Positions 1 to 6,478 of a stretch of DNA of 7,308 bases are shown in pieces. Made by a program: the position numbers and the translations under genes. Below the pieces are notes generated by a model. It had not been told where the DNA came from and did no database searches. It saw nothing but the letters and a program-made list of their open reading frames with translations. How positions within the stretch are numbered: position 1 is the first letter of the stretch; each line of letters starts with the position of its first letter. The stretch comes from Planctomycetota bacterium (GTDB lineage Bacteria > Planctomycetota > Planctomycetia > Isosphaerales > Isosphaeraceae), in assembly GCA_021778575.1 (NCBI GenBank), contig JAJYCH010000233.1, forward strand, positions 1 through 7,308, read 5' to 3'.

Positions 1-2
1 GT

Positions 3-548
3 GAGGTCTCGGAGTTTCTCGGCAACCTTGAAGCGCTCGGGATTAACCTGGTCTGCTCGTCGGCCGGCAGCCCCTATTACAACCCGCACGTGATCCGACC
101 GGCCGCGTTTCCGCCGTCCGATGGCTACCAGCTCCCGGAAGACCCGCTGGTGGGCGTGGCTCGCCAGATCGACGCGACGGCCTGGCTCAAGGCACGTCAT
201 CCGGGACTGGCGATCGTCGGGTCGGGATATTCTTATTTGCAAGACTGGCTCCACCTGGTCGGCCAGAAGGTGGTCGGCGACGGTGGGGTCGACTTCGTCG
301 GTCTGGGCCGGATGGTCTTGTCTTATCCCGAGCTTCCCGCCGATGTCCTGGCTGGTCGTCCGCTGGCCCGCAAGCGGATCTGCCGGACCTTCAGCGACTG
401 CACCACGGCCCCCCGGAACGGGCTGGTCTCGGGCTGCTATCCGCTCGATCCGGCGTACAAGAAGCGTCCCGAGCGCGACGAGGTCAACCGGATCAAACAG
501 GACTGGGCCGATCGATTGGCTGTTCGGACCACTCTCCCCGGAGGATGA
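3..548 (+). CDS. NADH:flavin oxidoreductase (Old Yellow Enzyme family), 3' part only
   Basis: The frame is open from the window edge, giving the last 181 residues; the start lies upstream. The family has an FMN-binding TIM barrel and uses NAD(P)H to reduce activated C=C bonds or related substrates. Visible here is the C-terminal half of the barrel: a strand [12 protein letters not shown], then [18 protein letters not shown], the usual FMN-phosphate loop with Gly-Arg at residues 102-103 of this fragment. After the barrel comes CRTFSDC...GC (C127, C133, C145). The C133-x11-C145 spacing matches the last two iron-sulphur cysteines of 2,4-dienoyl-CoA reductases, but the full four-cysteine pattern is not there. 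The protein ends about 36 residues later, so no FAD/NAD module follows. It is cytoplasmic by appearance, since no signal can be judged. The stop is four bases before the esterase start, so the two are probably co-transcribed. The substrate is unknown. Confidence 0.87.
   Translation, partial: EVSEFLGNLEALGINLVCSSAGSPYYNPHVIRPAAFPPSDGYQLPEDPLVGVARQIDATAWLKARHPGLAIVGSGYSYLQDWLHLVGQKVVGDGGVDFVGLGRMVLSYPELPADVLAGRPLARKRICRTFSDCTTAPRNGLVSGCYPLDPAYKKRPERDEVNRIKQDWADRLAVRTTLPGG
540..544 (+). promoter_or_regulatory. Ribosome binding site of the SGNH esterase
   Basis: A perfect GGAGG lies eight bases before the ATG at 553 and inside the last codons of the oxidoreductase gene. It decides the esterase start against longer in-frame readings and suggests that the two genes are translated from one message. 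Confidence 0.75.
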
Positions 549-552
549 TGCG

Positions 553-1851
553 ATGAGAAAATGTCAATGGTTTTCGTTTCTGGCGCTGGTGGTCATGGTT
601 GGCACGGCGGCTGGATCGGCGGATGACGCCCCGCCGAAGGTCGAACATCGGTTCGATTTCGGGACTGGTCCGGCGGCTCCCGGATTCGTGAAGGTCACGC
701 CATCGTCGGTTTATACGAAGGAGGCGGGATTCGGTCTGGAGCCGGGCTCGCAAGTGGTCGGTGTGGACCGTGGCGGCCCTGATCGGTTGACGGGCGACTT
801 CCTTACCGGCTCTGTCCCCTTTTCGTTCTCGGTCGCGGTTCCCGAAGGGAATTATCGGGTCAAGCTGACGCTGGGCGACTCGCTCGAACCTTCGACGACG
901 ACGGTCAAGGCCGAGTCGCGCCGGCTGATGCTGGAAGGCCTGACGACCGAGGCCGGGAAGTTCGCCCGACCCACGTTCACGGTGAATGTCCGGACGAGCG
1001 CGATCGGATCGGGCGGTCAGGTGAAGCTCAAAACTCGCGAGCGTGGCTATCTGCACTGGGATGATAAGCTGACGCTGGAATTCAATGATGTTCGCCCGTG
1101 TGTTTGTGCCGTGGAGATCGAGCGGATCGAGACCGCCGTCACCGTCTACCTCGCAGGAGACTCGACGGTGACCGACCAGCCGAACGAGCCCTGGAATAGC
1201 TGGGGGCAGATGCTCCCGCGCTTCTTTGATGATCGAGTGGCCGTGGCCAACCATGCCGAGTCGGGCGAGTCACTGAAAAGCTCGCTCGGCGCCCGGCGGT
1301 TCGACAAGATTTTCAGTCAGATCAAACCGGGTGATTATCTGTTCATCCAGTTCGGCCACAATGATCAGAAAGAGAAAGGGCCGGGAGTCGGGGCGCTAAC
1401 AACGTACAAGGATTCGCTCAAAAAAGTTGTTGAACAGACTCGCAAGCATGGTGGCTTGCCCGTGCTGGTGACACCGGTCAGCCGTCGAGCGTTCGGGCCG
1501 GATGGCAAGGTCGTGAACAACCTGGGCGACTATCCCGTGGCGGTCCGCCAGGTCGCGGCTGAGATGAACGTTTCACTTGTTGATCTCAATGCGATGAGCA
1601 AGCCGTTTTATGAGTCATTGGGCGTGGAAGGATCGAAGCAGGCGTTCGTCGACAACACCCACCACAACAATTATGGCAGTTACGAGCTGGCCCGTGCGAT
1701 CGTCGAACAGATCCGCCGTGACAAGCTCGACCTCGCCCGGTTCATTCGTCCCGAGATTCCGCCGTTCGACCCGGCCCATCCCGACCCGGTCGCCGGCTTT
1801 CGGGTTCCCGCCAGCCCGAAGGCGAACCAGGCCAAACCGGATGGTAATTGA
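553..1851 (+). CDS. Secreted SGNH/GDSL hydrolase, rhamnogalacturonan acetylesterase-like
   Basis: This 432-residue protein probably removes acetyl groups from pectin-type or other polysaccharides outside the cytoplasm. Residues 1-23 look like a signal peptide: a short basic start (MRK), a hydrophobic stretch to about residue 20, and a plausible cut after A23. Residues about 28-195 form a beta-rich, galactose-binding-like domain (RFDFGTG... to VEIERIE) that often precedes these esterases. The catalytic SGNH domain starts near residue 198: block I GDST with Ser204, block II Gly238 (AESGES), block III FGHND with Asn270, and block V DNTH with Asp367 and His370. All four diagnostic residues are therefore present. 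The tail after about residue 405 is proline-rich. The start at 553 is supported by GGAGG at 540-544, eight bases upstream, and by the signal peptide beginning there; the same frame is open further upstream but overlaps the oxidoreductase gene. The substrate is inferred from family resemblance only. Confidence 0.9.
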   Translation: MRKCQWFSFLALVVMVGTAAGSADDAPPKVEHRFDFGTGPAAPGFVKVTPSSVYTKEAGFGLEPGSQVVGVDRGGPDRLTGDFLTGSVPFSFSVAVPEGNYRVKLTLGDSLEPSTTTVKAESRRLMLEGLTTEAGKFARPTFTVNVRTSAIGSGGQVKLKTRERGYLHWDDKLTLEFNDVRPCVCAVEIERIETAVTVYLAGDSTVTDQPNEPWNSWGQMLPRFFDDRVAVANHAESGESLKSSLGARRFDKIFSQIKPGDYLFIQFGHNDQKEKGPGVGALTTYKDSLKKVVEQTRKHGGLPVLVTPVSRRAFGPDGKVVNNLGDYPVAVRQVAAEMNVSLVDLNAMSKPFYESLGVEGSKQAFVDNTHHNNYGSYELARAIVEQIRRDKLDLARFIRPEIPPFDPAHPDPVAGFRVPASPKANQAKPDGN

Positions 1852-1877
1852 AGATTGGTTCATTCAAACAGGCAAAA

Positions 1878-3011
1878 CTATCCCCAGGATTTCCAGAGTT
1901 CCTCGGCGAATCCGAACGAGAGCGTCATCCCCGCTCCACCGGGAGCGGTGACGATTTTGACCCCGGGTTGGGGTTCGGCGGTGAAGATCAGGCGGTCGGG
2001 ATGCTTGGCGTAGATGCCGTGCCAGCGTGCGGCGATCGTCGGTTCGGGAAACATGATCATGTTTTCCAGATAGCCAAGAATCAGGCTGTCGATTGCCGGT
2101 TTATCAAACGGTTCAATTGCGTCGTCATATTCATGAGAGTCGCCGATCACGACCTCGCCCAGCGCGTTTTGCGACGCCATGACGTGAATTCCGTGGCGGA
2201 TGAATTCGGGCATCGTGGCGGCGAATCGTTGCTTCAGGGCGGGTAGGGAGGGACAGACCTGGAAGGCGGTGTAGTGGCCGAGCGTCAGGCCGCCGGCGAT
2301 CATCGGGCCGAGCCGCCAGCCGCCCGGTTGCGGGCCGGTCCGCATCATCTGGAGCTTGCAGAGCCGGATTCCCGAGCCGTCGAACGACTCGGGGAACAAG
2401 GTCTTGAAGGCGGCCCCGCCGCCGATGATGGCTTGCTCAACATCCCAGGTCTCGCCGTCGGTGGTCCGGACGTGGGGCAGGTCGATCGCGTTGACGATCG
2501 AGCCGTAGCGAAGCTGGACGCCGTGGGTCTCGGCCAGCCAGTGGGGCATCGTGGCGATCACCTGTCGGGGGTCGACGCACGCCTCGGTCGGGCTCCAGAG
2601 CGCGGCCAGCAGCCCCTCACGGCGTACCGACGGGCTACGCCGGAGTGTCTCCTCGGCGGTGAGCAAGTTGCAGTCGAAGCCGAGGTCGGGCGCTCGATCG
2701 GCAAACTCTTCGAGGACGGCCCGCTCATCGGGCTGATAGGCCAGGTGGAGCGATCCGACCGTGTCGAGACTGATCGCGGCTTGACTCGCCAGGTCGCTCC
2801 AGAGTTCGCGGCTCCGCAAGGCCCGGTCGTGCGGGGCTCCGCTCGACTGGCCGATCGGCCAGACCATGCCGAAGTTCCGGACCGACGCCCCCTGCGCCTT
2901 CCGATCGCGCTCGAACAGCACGACCGACTTCCCGGAGCGAGCGGCGGTCCAGGCGAAGGCCAGGCCAACGATTCCGCCACCAATCACGGCGACATTTGCT
3001 TGTCGATTCAT
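1878..3011 (-). CDS. FAD-dependent oxidoreductase of the aminophosphonate-associated TIGR03364 type
   Basis: This 377-residue, DAO-fold flavoenzyme is of the sort that oxidises amines. The N-terminal Rossmann motif NVAVIGGGIVG (glycines 11-13 and 16) is followed by an acidic E34 that would bind the FAD ribose, and by GASVRNFGM at residues 41-49. The second half, with CPSLPALK, HGIHVMASQN, IGDSHEYDD, RWHGIYAKHP and a C-terminal GGAGMTLSFGFAEEL, closely resembles the family TIGR03364. That family was noted for clustering with phosphonatase-like genes and proposed to deaminate an aminophosphonate. Related flavoenzymes have been reported to turn N-methyl-aminoethylphosphonate, and some also aminoethylphosphonate, into phosphonoacetaldehyde. 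A phnX gene lies directly across the divergent intergenic region and would use that product. I chose the start at 3011, which puts the FAD motif near the N-terminus and has an AAAGG five bases upstream; an in-frame ATG at 3053 would add 14 unneeded residues. The exact substrate cannot be read from sequence. Confidence 0.88.
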   Translation of the reverse strand: MNRQANVAVIGGGIVGLAFAWTAARSGKSVVLFERDRKAQGASVRNFGMVWPIGQSSGAPHDRALRSRELWSDLASQAAISLDTVGSLHLAYQPDERAVLEEFADRAPDLGFDCNLLTAEETLRRSPSVRREGLLAALWSPTEACVDPRQVIATMPHWLAETHGVQLRYGSIVNAIDLPHVRTTDGETWDVEQAIIGGGAAFKTLFPESFDGSGIRLCKLQMMRTGPQPGGWRLGPMIAGGLTLGHYTAFQVCPSLPALKQRFAATMPEFIRHGIHVMASQNALGEVVIGDSHEYDDAIEPFDKPAIDSLILGYLENMIMFPEPTIAARWHGIYAKHPDRLIFTAEPQPGVKIVTAPGGAGMTLSFGFAEELWKSWG

Positions 3012-3132
3012 CCGAACCTTTCGATCCGAGACCCCGTTCCCCCTGATGGCCACCAGCTTATCCGGCTGGTTCGACCGAGATCAACACCTCTGATCGTCCC
3101 GAAATCCGCGAGCCGATCACGCCTCGGACCTG

Positions 3133-3149
3133 AACGAGAAATTAACGAG
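3133..3149. repeat. Direct repeat AACGAG with 11-bp period (possible operator)
   Basis: AACGAG occurs at 3133-3138 and again at 3144-3149, an 11-bp step, or about one helical turn. Read leftward it is CTCGTT-n5-CTCGTT. PhoB-type boxes also use tandem half-sites with an 11-bp period, though their consensus (CTGTCAT-like) differs. A regulator site here is speculative; the repeat itself is seen directly. Confidence 0.25.
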
Positions 3150-3155
3150 GATTGA

Positions 3156-3168
3156 GCGAATTTTTCGC
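3156..3168. repeat. Perfect short palindrome GCGAA-TTT-TTCGC
   Basis: Five-base arms GCGAA (3156-3160) and TTCGC (3164-3168) flank TTT, roughly at the centre of the divergent region. It could be a regulator half-site pair or a chance occurrence; arms of five bases are not rare. Confidence 0.25.
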
Positions 3169-3290
3169 GATTTCTCCGGTCAACGGCTTGCAACGATCGC
3201 CCTGATCGGTTCTGTTGTCGGGGAATTCGCCGGGTTTCGCGACGATGACCGGATCAATTTTTCTGGAAACTTTCACGGAATATTCATTCG

Positions 3291-4094
3291 ATGGGCGCAG
3301 AGAGCCGGATCAAGCTGGTGGTGCTCGACTGGGCGGGGACGGCGATCGATTTCGGCTGCTTCGCGCCGGTGGCGTCGTTCGCCAGGGCGCTGGAGCGTCA
3401 TGGAGTCCGGGCGACTGATGAACAGGTCCGGCGGCCGATGGGTCTGGCCAAGCTCGATCACCTCCGCGCGTTGCTGACGATTCCCGATCTGGCCGAGCAA
3501 TGGCAGACCGCTCAGGGGCGGCCCTGGACCGAACCGGATGTCGAGCGGATCTATCATCAGGATTATATCCCGCTCCAGCTTGACGCGGTCGCCGGTCACG
3601 ACCGGCTGGTTCCGGGGCTGTTGCCGGTTGTCGAAGCCTTGCGATCGGCGGGCCGCAAGATCGCGACGACCACCGGCTATTTCCGCGAAGCGGCGACCCG
3701 GGTTTTCGCCTCGGCGACCGCTCAGGGGTATGTTCGTGACCTTGACGTTCTGCCCGACGAGGTCTCCGCCGGTCGACCGGCCCCCTGGATGATCTTCCGG
3801 GCCATGCAAACCCTGGACGTCTTTCCGCCGACGGCCGTGGTGAAGGTGGGCGACACCCTGGCCGATATCGCCGAGGGTCGGAACGCCGGCGCGTGGAGCA
3901 TCGGCGTGATCGCCAGCAGCAGCGAGGTTGGACTCTCCGAAGCCGGCTGGAATGCGCTGGGCGAGAGCGAGCGACGCAAGACGGCCGACGAGCTTCACGC
4001 CAGGTTCGTCCGGGCCGGGGCTCACGCCTCGATCGAAACACTGGCCGAGTTGCCGGGCCTGATCGCTCGTCTCGAACAGAAAATGCAAGGTTGA
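3291..4094 (+). CDS. phnX: Phosphonoacetaldehyde hydrolase (phosphonatase)
   Basis: PhnX cleaves the C-P bond of phosphonoacetaldehyde, giving acetaldehyde and inorganic phosphate, in the cytoplasm with Mg2+. The 267-residue product matches the usual length (about 265). HAD motif I is LDWAGT with nucleophile Asp13 and the PhnX-specific Ala15 in place of the usual second Asp. The cap domain carries RRPMGLAKLDH, in which Lys54 is the Schiff-base lysine, flanked by Met50 and His57. Motif II is TTTGYFRE (126-133). AGRPAPWM (160-167) is the PhnX substrate loop. KVGDTLADIAEGRNAG (185-200) holds the Mg2+-binding Asp188 and Asp192. With the catalytic lysine present, this is a true PhnX rather than one of the PhnX-like relatives. 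The start at 3291 puts motif I at the same distance from the N-terminus as in the Bacillus cereus enzyme; the upstream Shine-Dalgarno (ACGGA, about 11 bases away) is weak. It is followed two bases later by the carrier gene. Confidence 0.96.
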   Translation: MGAESRIKLVVLDWAGTAIDFGCFAPVASFARALERHGVRATDEQVRRPMGLAKLDHLRALLTIPDLAEQWQTAQGRPWTEPDVERIYHQDYIPLQLDAVAGHDRLVPGLLPVVEALRSAGRKIATTTGYFREAATRVFASATAQGYVRDLDVLPDEVSAGRPAPWMIFRAMQTLDVFPPTAVVKVGDTLADIAEGRNAGAWSIGVIASSSEVGLSEAGWNALGESERRKTADELHARFVRAGAHASIETLAELPGLIARLEQKMQG

Positions 4095-4096
4095 AC

Positions 4097-5434
4097 ATGA
4101 TTTTTATCGACACCGAATTTGATTTGCCCACGACAAAGCCGGATGCCCGGCTGGTCTGGCGTCGGGCTTTGACACTGGGCTTGATGGTTCTGGGATACAC
4201 CGGGTTTTATCTCTGCCGGTCGAACTTTGCGGTCTCGCTGCCGCTGATCATCAAGGATCTGGCGAGCTCGGGGATCTCGGCCGCCGACGCCAAGGTTGCC
4301 CTGGGCTGGGTGACGACGTTCGGCACGCTGGCCTATGCCCTGGGGAAGTTGCCTGGTGGTGGCCTGGTCGACTTCCTTGGTGGTCGGCGGATCTACTTGA
4401 CGGGGATGGCCGGAGCGGTCGGGTTCACGGTCCTGTTTGCTCTCGGCGGCTCGATTCCGTTCTTCACGCTGGCCTGGGTCGGGAACCGGTTGCTCCAGTC
4501 GATCGGGTGGCCGGGGATGGTCAAGATTGTCTCACGCTGGTTTCCGTCGTCGTCGTATGGTCTGGCGATGGGCATCTTGAGCCTGAGCTTTCTCTGGGGC
4601 GACTCGGCCGGTCGGTATGGGATGGGGCTGTTGCTGGCCTACGGGGTCGGCTGGCGGAGCGTCTCGCTGGTCGCTGCGGCGATCTTGCTGGGCCTGTTGA
4701 TCGTCAATGCGATTTTCCTCCGCGAATCTCCGGGGGAACTGGGTTTGAAGGAGCCGCCGCCGAACCCTTTGAACGTTTTTGGCGAGGAGGGGGCGGACCC
4801 GACGCCGGACGGGCTGGCCGATCTGCTTGGCCCGCTGTTCCGGAGCCCGGTGTTCTGGCTGGTCTGCCTGCTCTCGTTCGGTCTGACCTTGCTCCGCGAG
4901 ACGTTCAACACCTGGACGGCGACTTACTTTGTCGAGGGGGTCGGGATGCTTCCCGGTCGAGCGGCGGGCATGAGTTCGCTGTTTCCGCTGCTCGGCGGGT
5001 TCTCGGTGCTCCTGGCCGGATATCTCGGCGACCGGGTCCGCAACGGTGGTCGGGCGGCGATCATCGTGGTCGGGATGATCCTGACGGCCCTGGCGCTGCT
5101 GGTTCTGGCCGGGATTGATCCGAAGGCATCGCAGTTCACCCCGATTGCGCTGGTGTCCTTGATTGGTTTTCTCCTGATCGGACCGTATTCGTATCTGGCC
5201 GGCGCGATGTCGCTGGACCTGGGCGGCAAGCGCGGCGGGGCGACGACCTGCGGGATTATCGACTTCATCGGTTATCTCGGCGGGGCCTTTGCCGGTCGGG
5301 CGATGGCCGGGATCGCCGTCAGCCATGGCTGGCGCGGCGCGTTCCAGGTTCTGGCCGTGGTTGCCGGGGTTTCGGCGCTGGCCTCGGCGGTCTTGATGCT
5401 GGTCCAGCGCAACAAGATACCCGTCGGCGCATGA
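4097..5434 (+). CDS. MFS carrier of the organophosphate:phosphate antiporter (GlpT/UhpT-like) type
   Basis: This 445-residue inner-membrane protein has about 12 hydrophobic segments by eye, as in GlpT (452 residues). The first segment carries GYTGFYLCRSNFAVSLP, the OPA-family signature, with Arg41 at the place of GlpT Arg45. The seventh segment, LLRETFNTWTATYF, puts Arg267 at the place of GlpT Arg269. These two arginines bind the phosphate of GlpT substrates. GKLPGGGLVDFLGGRR (83-98) is the MFS loop 2-3 motif, and LLQSIGWPGMVKIVSRWF, with Trp138-Pro139, is also typical of OPA carriers. GlpT also transports fosfomycin, a phosphonate, so a phosphonate substrate is chemically reasonable. The gene starts two bases after the phnX stop, with AAGG six bases before the ATG, so the two are surely one operon. 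I infer uptake of an aminophosphonate or a related phosphonate, possibly in exchange for phosphate; a phosphate-ester substrate remains possible. Confidence 0.9.
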   Translation: MIFIDTEFDLPTTKPDARLVWRRALTLGLMVLGYTGFYLCRSNFAVSLPLIIKDLASSGISAADAKVALGWVTTFGTLAYALGKLPGGGLVDFLGGRRIYLTGMAGAVGFTVLFALGGSIPFFTLAWVGNRLLQSIGWPGMVKIVSRWFPSSSYGLAMGILSLSFLWGDSAGRYGMGLLLAYGVGWRSVSLVAAAILLGLLIVNAIFLRESPGELGLKEPPPNPLNVFGEEGADPTPDGLADLLGPLFRSPVFWLVCLLSFGLTLLRETFNTWTATYFVEGVGMLPGRAAGMSSLFPLLGGFSVLLAGYLGDRVRNGGRAAIIVVGMILTALALLVLAGIDPKASQFTPIALVSLIGFLLIGPYSYLAGAMSLDLGGKRGGATTCGIIDFIGYLGGAFAGRAMAGIAVSHGWRGAFQVLAVVAGVSALASAVLMLVQRNKIPVGA

Positions 5435-5473
5435 GCGATCGCCGATCATCCCGAAACGAGCCTCGACCGAGCT

Positions 5474-6184
5474 TCAGTTGGGTCGTCCGATCGTGAACGG
5501 GACGTCGGCGAACCGGTCCAAGGGGGCGCCTGAGGTCGAAATCGGTCGGGTCGGCGGCGTGGAGGGGGTCCGGAGATCGGCGTCGAAATGTTCGGCCTCG
5601 AAGGCGTCGCACTCGTCGTTGAATTGAGAAAACGAAGCCAACATCCGGTCGAATTCCTCGGAGTTGGCGGTCGGTTCGGCGACTTGGGCTTTCTTCTGGA
5701 GTTCGCGGATCTCCTTCAAGGCGCGGAAGAAACCGCGTTCGGCGGCGGCCTCGTAGCTTCGAGCTCGGCTGGCTTCGGGCGAGGGGTCGAACATTGCCCG
5801 GGCCTTGGCCTCGGCCTTGAGCTGGGCGACGGTCGAGGCGTCGGTCGCCTCGGGCGGCACGAAATCGGCGTCGGCCTGGCGGATTCGACCCGACAGACGA
5901 GCGGTCTCCTCGGAGACGCAGCGTTCGAGCCGGACCGAGAGGAACGCGGCGCGTCGGGCGAGAACCTCGCCGACCTCGCCGGAGGGTTGAAGGTCGTCGC
6001 GGAACGCCTCGAAGCGGCGCTCGACCTCGGCGACGTCCTCGTTGGGCAGGACGACACCGGCTCCGGTCAGACCATGCTTGAGGGCGTTCCGACGCGATTG
6101 TTGCTTGCCTTCTACGGTCTTCGGGCCGGTCGACTTGGCGGAATTGGCCTGGTTGGCGCGAATTCTGGCTTCTGAAGTGGGCAT
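5474..6184 (-). CDS. Uncharacterised STGPKT-motif protein
   Basis: The 236-residue product has no known function that I can name. Its first 40 residues hold a conserved basic segment: RANQANSAKSTGPKTVEGK (residues 9-27) followed by SRRNALKHGLT (30-40). I recall this N-terminal signature in many hypothetical proteins of planctomycetes and some other bacteria, often in several copies per genome. The rest is highly charged and probably helical: VAEVERRFEAFRDDL near residues 52-66, a long Arg/Glu-rich stretch, and YEAAAERGFFRALKEIRELQ near 150-170, a second block that recurs in this family. The C-terminal tail (about 205-236) is rich in Pro, Thr and Ser and is probably disordered. There is no signal peptide or membrane segment. 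The start at 6184 follows GAGG (6193-6196) at eight bases. The gene converges on the carrier gene with only 39 bases between stops, and no clear terminator is seen there. The basic N-terminus might bind nucleic acid, but that is a guess. Confidence 0.8.
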   Translation of the reverse strand: MPTSEARIRANQANSAKSTGPKTVEGKQQSRRNALKHGLTGAGVVLPNEDVAEVERRFEAFRDDLQPSGEVGEVLARRAAFLSVRLERCVSEETARLSGRIRQADADFVPPEATDASTVAQLKAEAKARAMFDPSPEASRARSYEAAAERGFFRALKEIRELQKKAQVAEPTANSEEFDRMLASFSQFNDECDAFEAEHFDADLRTPSTPPTRPISTSGAPLDRFADVPFTIGRPN

Positions 6185-6227
6185 GGTGCGGTCCTCAAAA
6201 CGGTTGACGGAGATCGGGCCTTCGTTC

Positions 6228-6257
6228 GATATATTCCGTTCGGGACGCGGTCGATAA
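6228..6257 (-). promoter_or_regulatory. Possible promoter of the STGPKT-motif gene
   Basis: Read leftward, TTATCG (6252-6257) and TATATC (6228-6233) lie 18 bases apart, about 45 bases before the start at 6184. The -10-like hexamer sits in a locally AT-rich patch; the -35 match is poor. Planctomycete sigma-factor consensus is not certain enough to be more definite. Confidence 0.25.
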
Positions 6258-6344
6258 ACCGGGTTTTTTGGGAATGAGCGTTTCCTGGACAGGTTGCCGT
6301 CGATTACGACGCCTGGGAGCGATTCTGAGGCGGATCGGGCGGCC

Positions 6345-6478
6345 GGGTGTGCCCGCATTTTCTGGTGGCTGGCTTCTCTTGGAGTGCGAGAGCTTGCTCT
6401 CGCACTCCAGATAGGGGCTTCGTCGGCAAGCCACAGCGCAGCGGAGACCAGAGACCACCAGAAAATCCGGGAACACCC
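6345..6478. mobile_element. MITE-like palindromic element with 24-bp inverted termini
   Basis: The arms 6345-6368 and 6455-6478 are inverted copies matching at 22 of 24 positions; their shared core is ATTTTCTGGTGG. Between them lies a perfect hairpin (6380-6409) and 45 further bases with a small GGCTT/AAGCC stem (6416-6432). There is no coding capacity, so any movement would depend on a transposase elsewhere. GCGGCC occurs just outside the left arm (6339-6344) and three bases outside the right arm (6482-6487). This could be a target duplication or, because GGCC is self-complementary, an extension of the arms. A further outer pair, 6314-6325 against 6488-6499, matches at 10 of 12, so the true ends may lie further out. 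It is non-autonomous and could equally be a REP/BIME-like repeat or a structured regulatory element. Confidence 0.5.
6380..6409. repeat. Perfect 14-bp hairpin inside the element
   Basis: The left stem 6380-6393 (TGGAGTGCGAGAGC) and right stem 6396-6409 are exact inverted copies separated by TT, so in RNA a CUUG tetraloop would close a 13-bp stem. It is not followed by a T run, which argues against a simple intrinsic terminator. The sequence reads almost the same on both strands. Confidence 0.85.

Larger units (their letters stand above)
3012..3290. promoter_or_regulatory. Divergent intergenic region between the FAD oxidoreductase and phnX
   Basis: These 279 bases must carry the promoters of both the leftward flavoenzyme gene and the rightward phnX-carrier operon, because each gene starts at an edge. 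It is more AT-rich than the genes in its central and right parts. Visible structures are a direct repeat at 3133-3149, a short palindrome at 3156-3168 and an 8-bp palindrome GAATATTC at 3278-3285, just before the phnX start. I found no convincing -35/-10 pair: a TTGACC reads leftward at 3178-3183 but has no good partner hexamer. No small gene is evident. Confidence 0.6.

Noticed and set aside
121..552. An in-frame N-terminal extension of the SGNH esterase.
   Set aside because: It would overlap the oxidoreductase gene, encodes an implausible Arg/Ser/Trp-rich stretch, and bury the signal peptide that begins at 553 behind a ribosome binding site.
2274..3155. A 293-codon plus-strand open frame opposite the FAD oxidoreductase.
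   Set aside because: Its translation is rich in Arg, Gly, Pro and Ala with no family motif, and it lies exactly opposite a well-recognised flavoenzyme. It is a shadow of high GC content.
3273..4200. Two minus-strand open frames (271 and 296 codons) opposite phnX.
   Set aside because: Both are antisense to an unmistakable PhnX, have low-complexity composition and no recognisable domain.
5435..5473. A bidirectional terminator between the convergent carrier and STGPKT-motif genes.
   Set aside because: The 39 bases show no stem of convincing length and no T run on either strand.
6248..6269. A possible intrinsic terminator: short CGGT/ACCG stem followed by six T residues.
   Set aside because: The stem is only four base pairs, and no plus-strand gene ends upstream of it; the nearest upstream plus-strand gene stops at 5434.
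6345..6478. A CRISPR array or tandem repeat.
   Set aside because: There is only one pair of inverted arms and one hairpin; no direct repeats with regular spacers are present.
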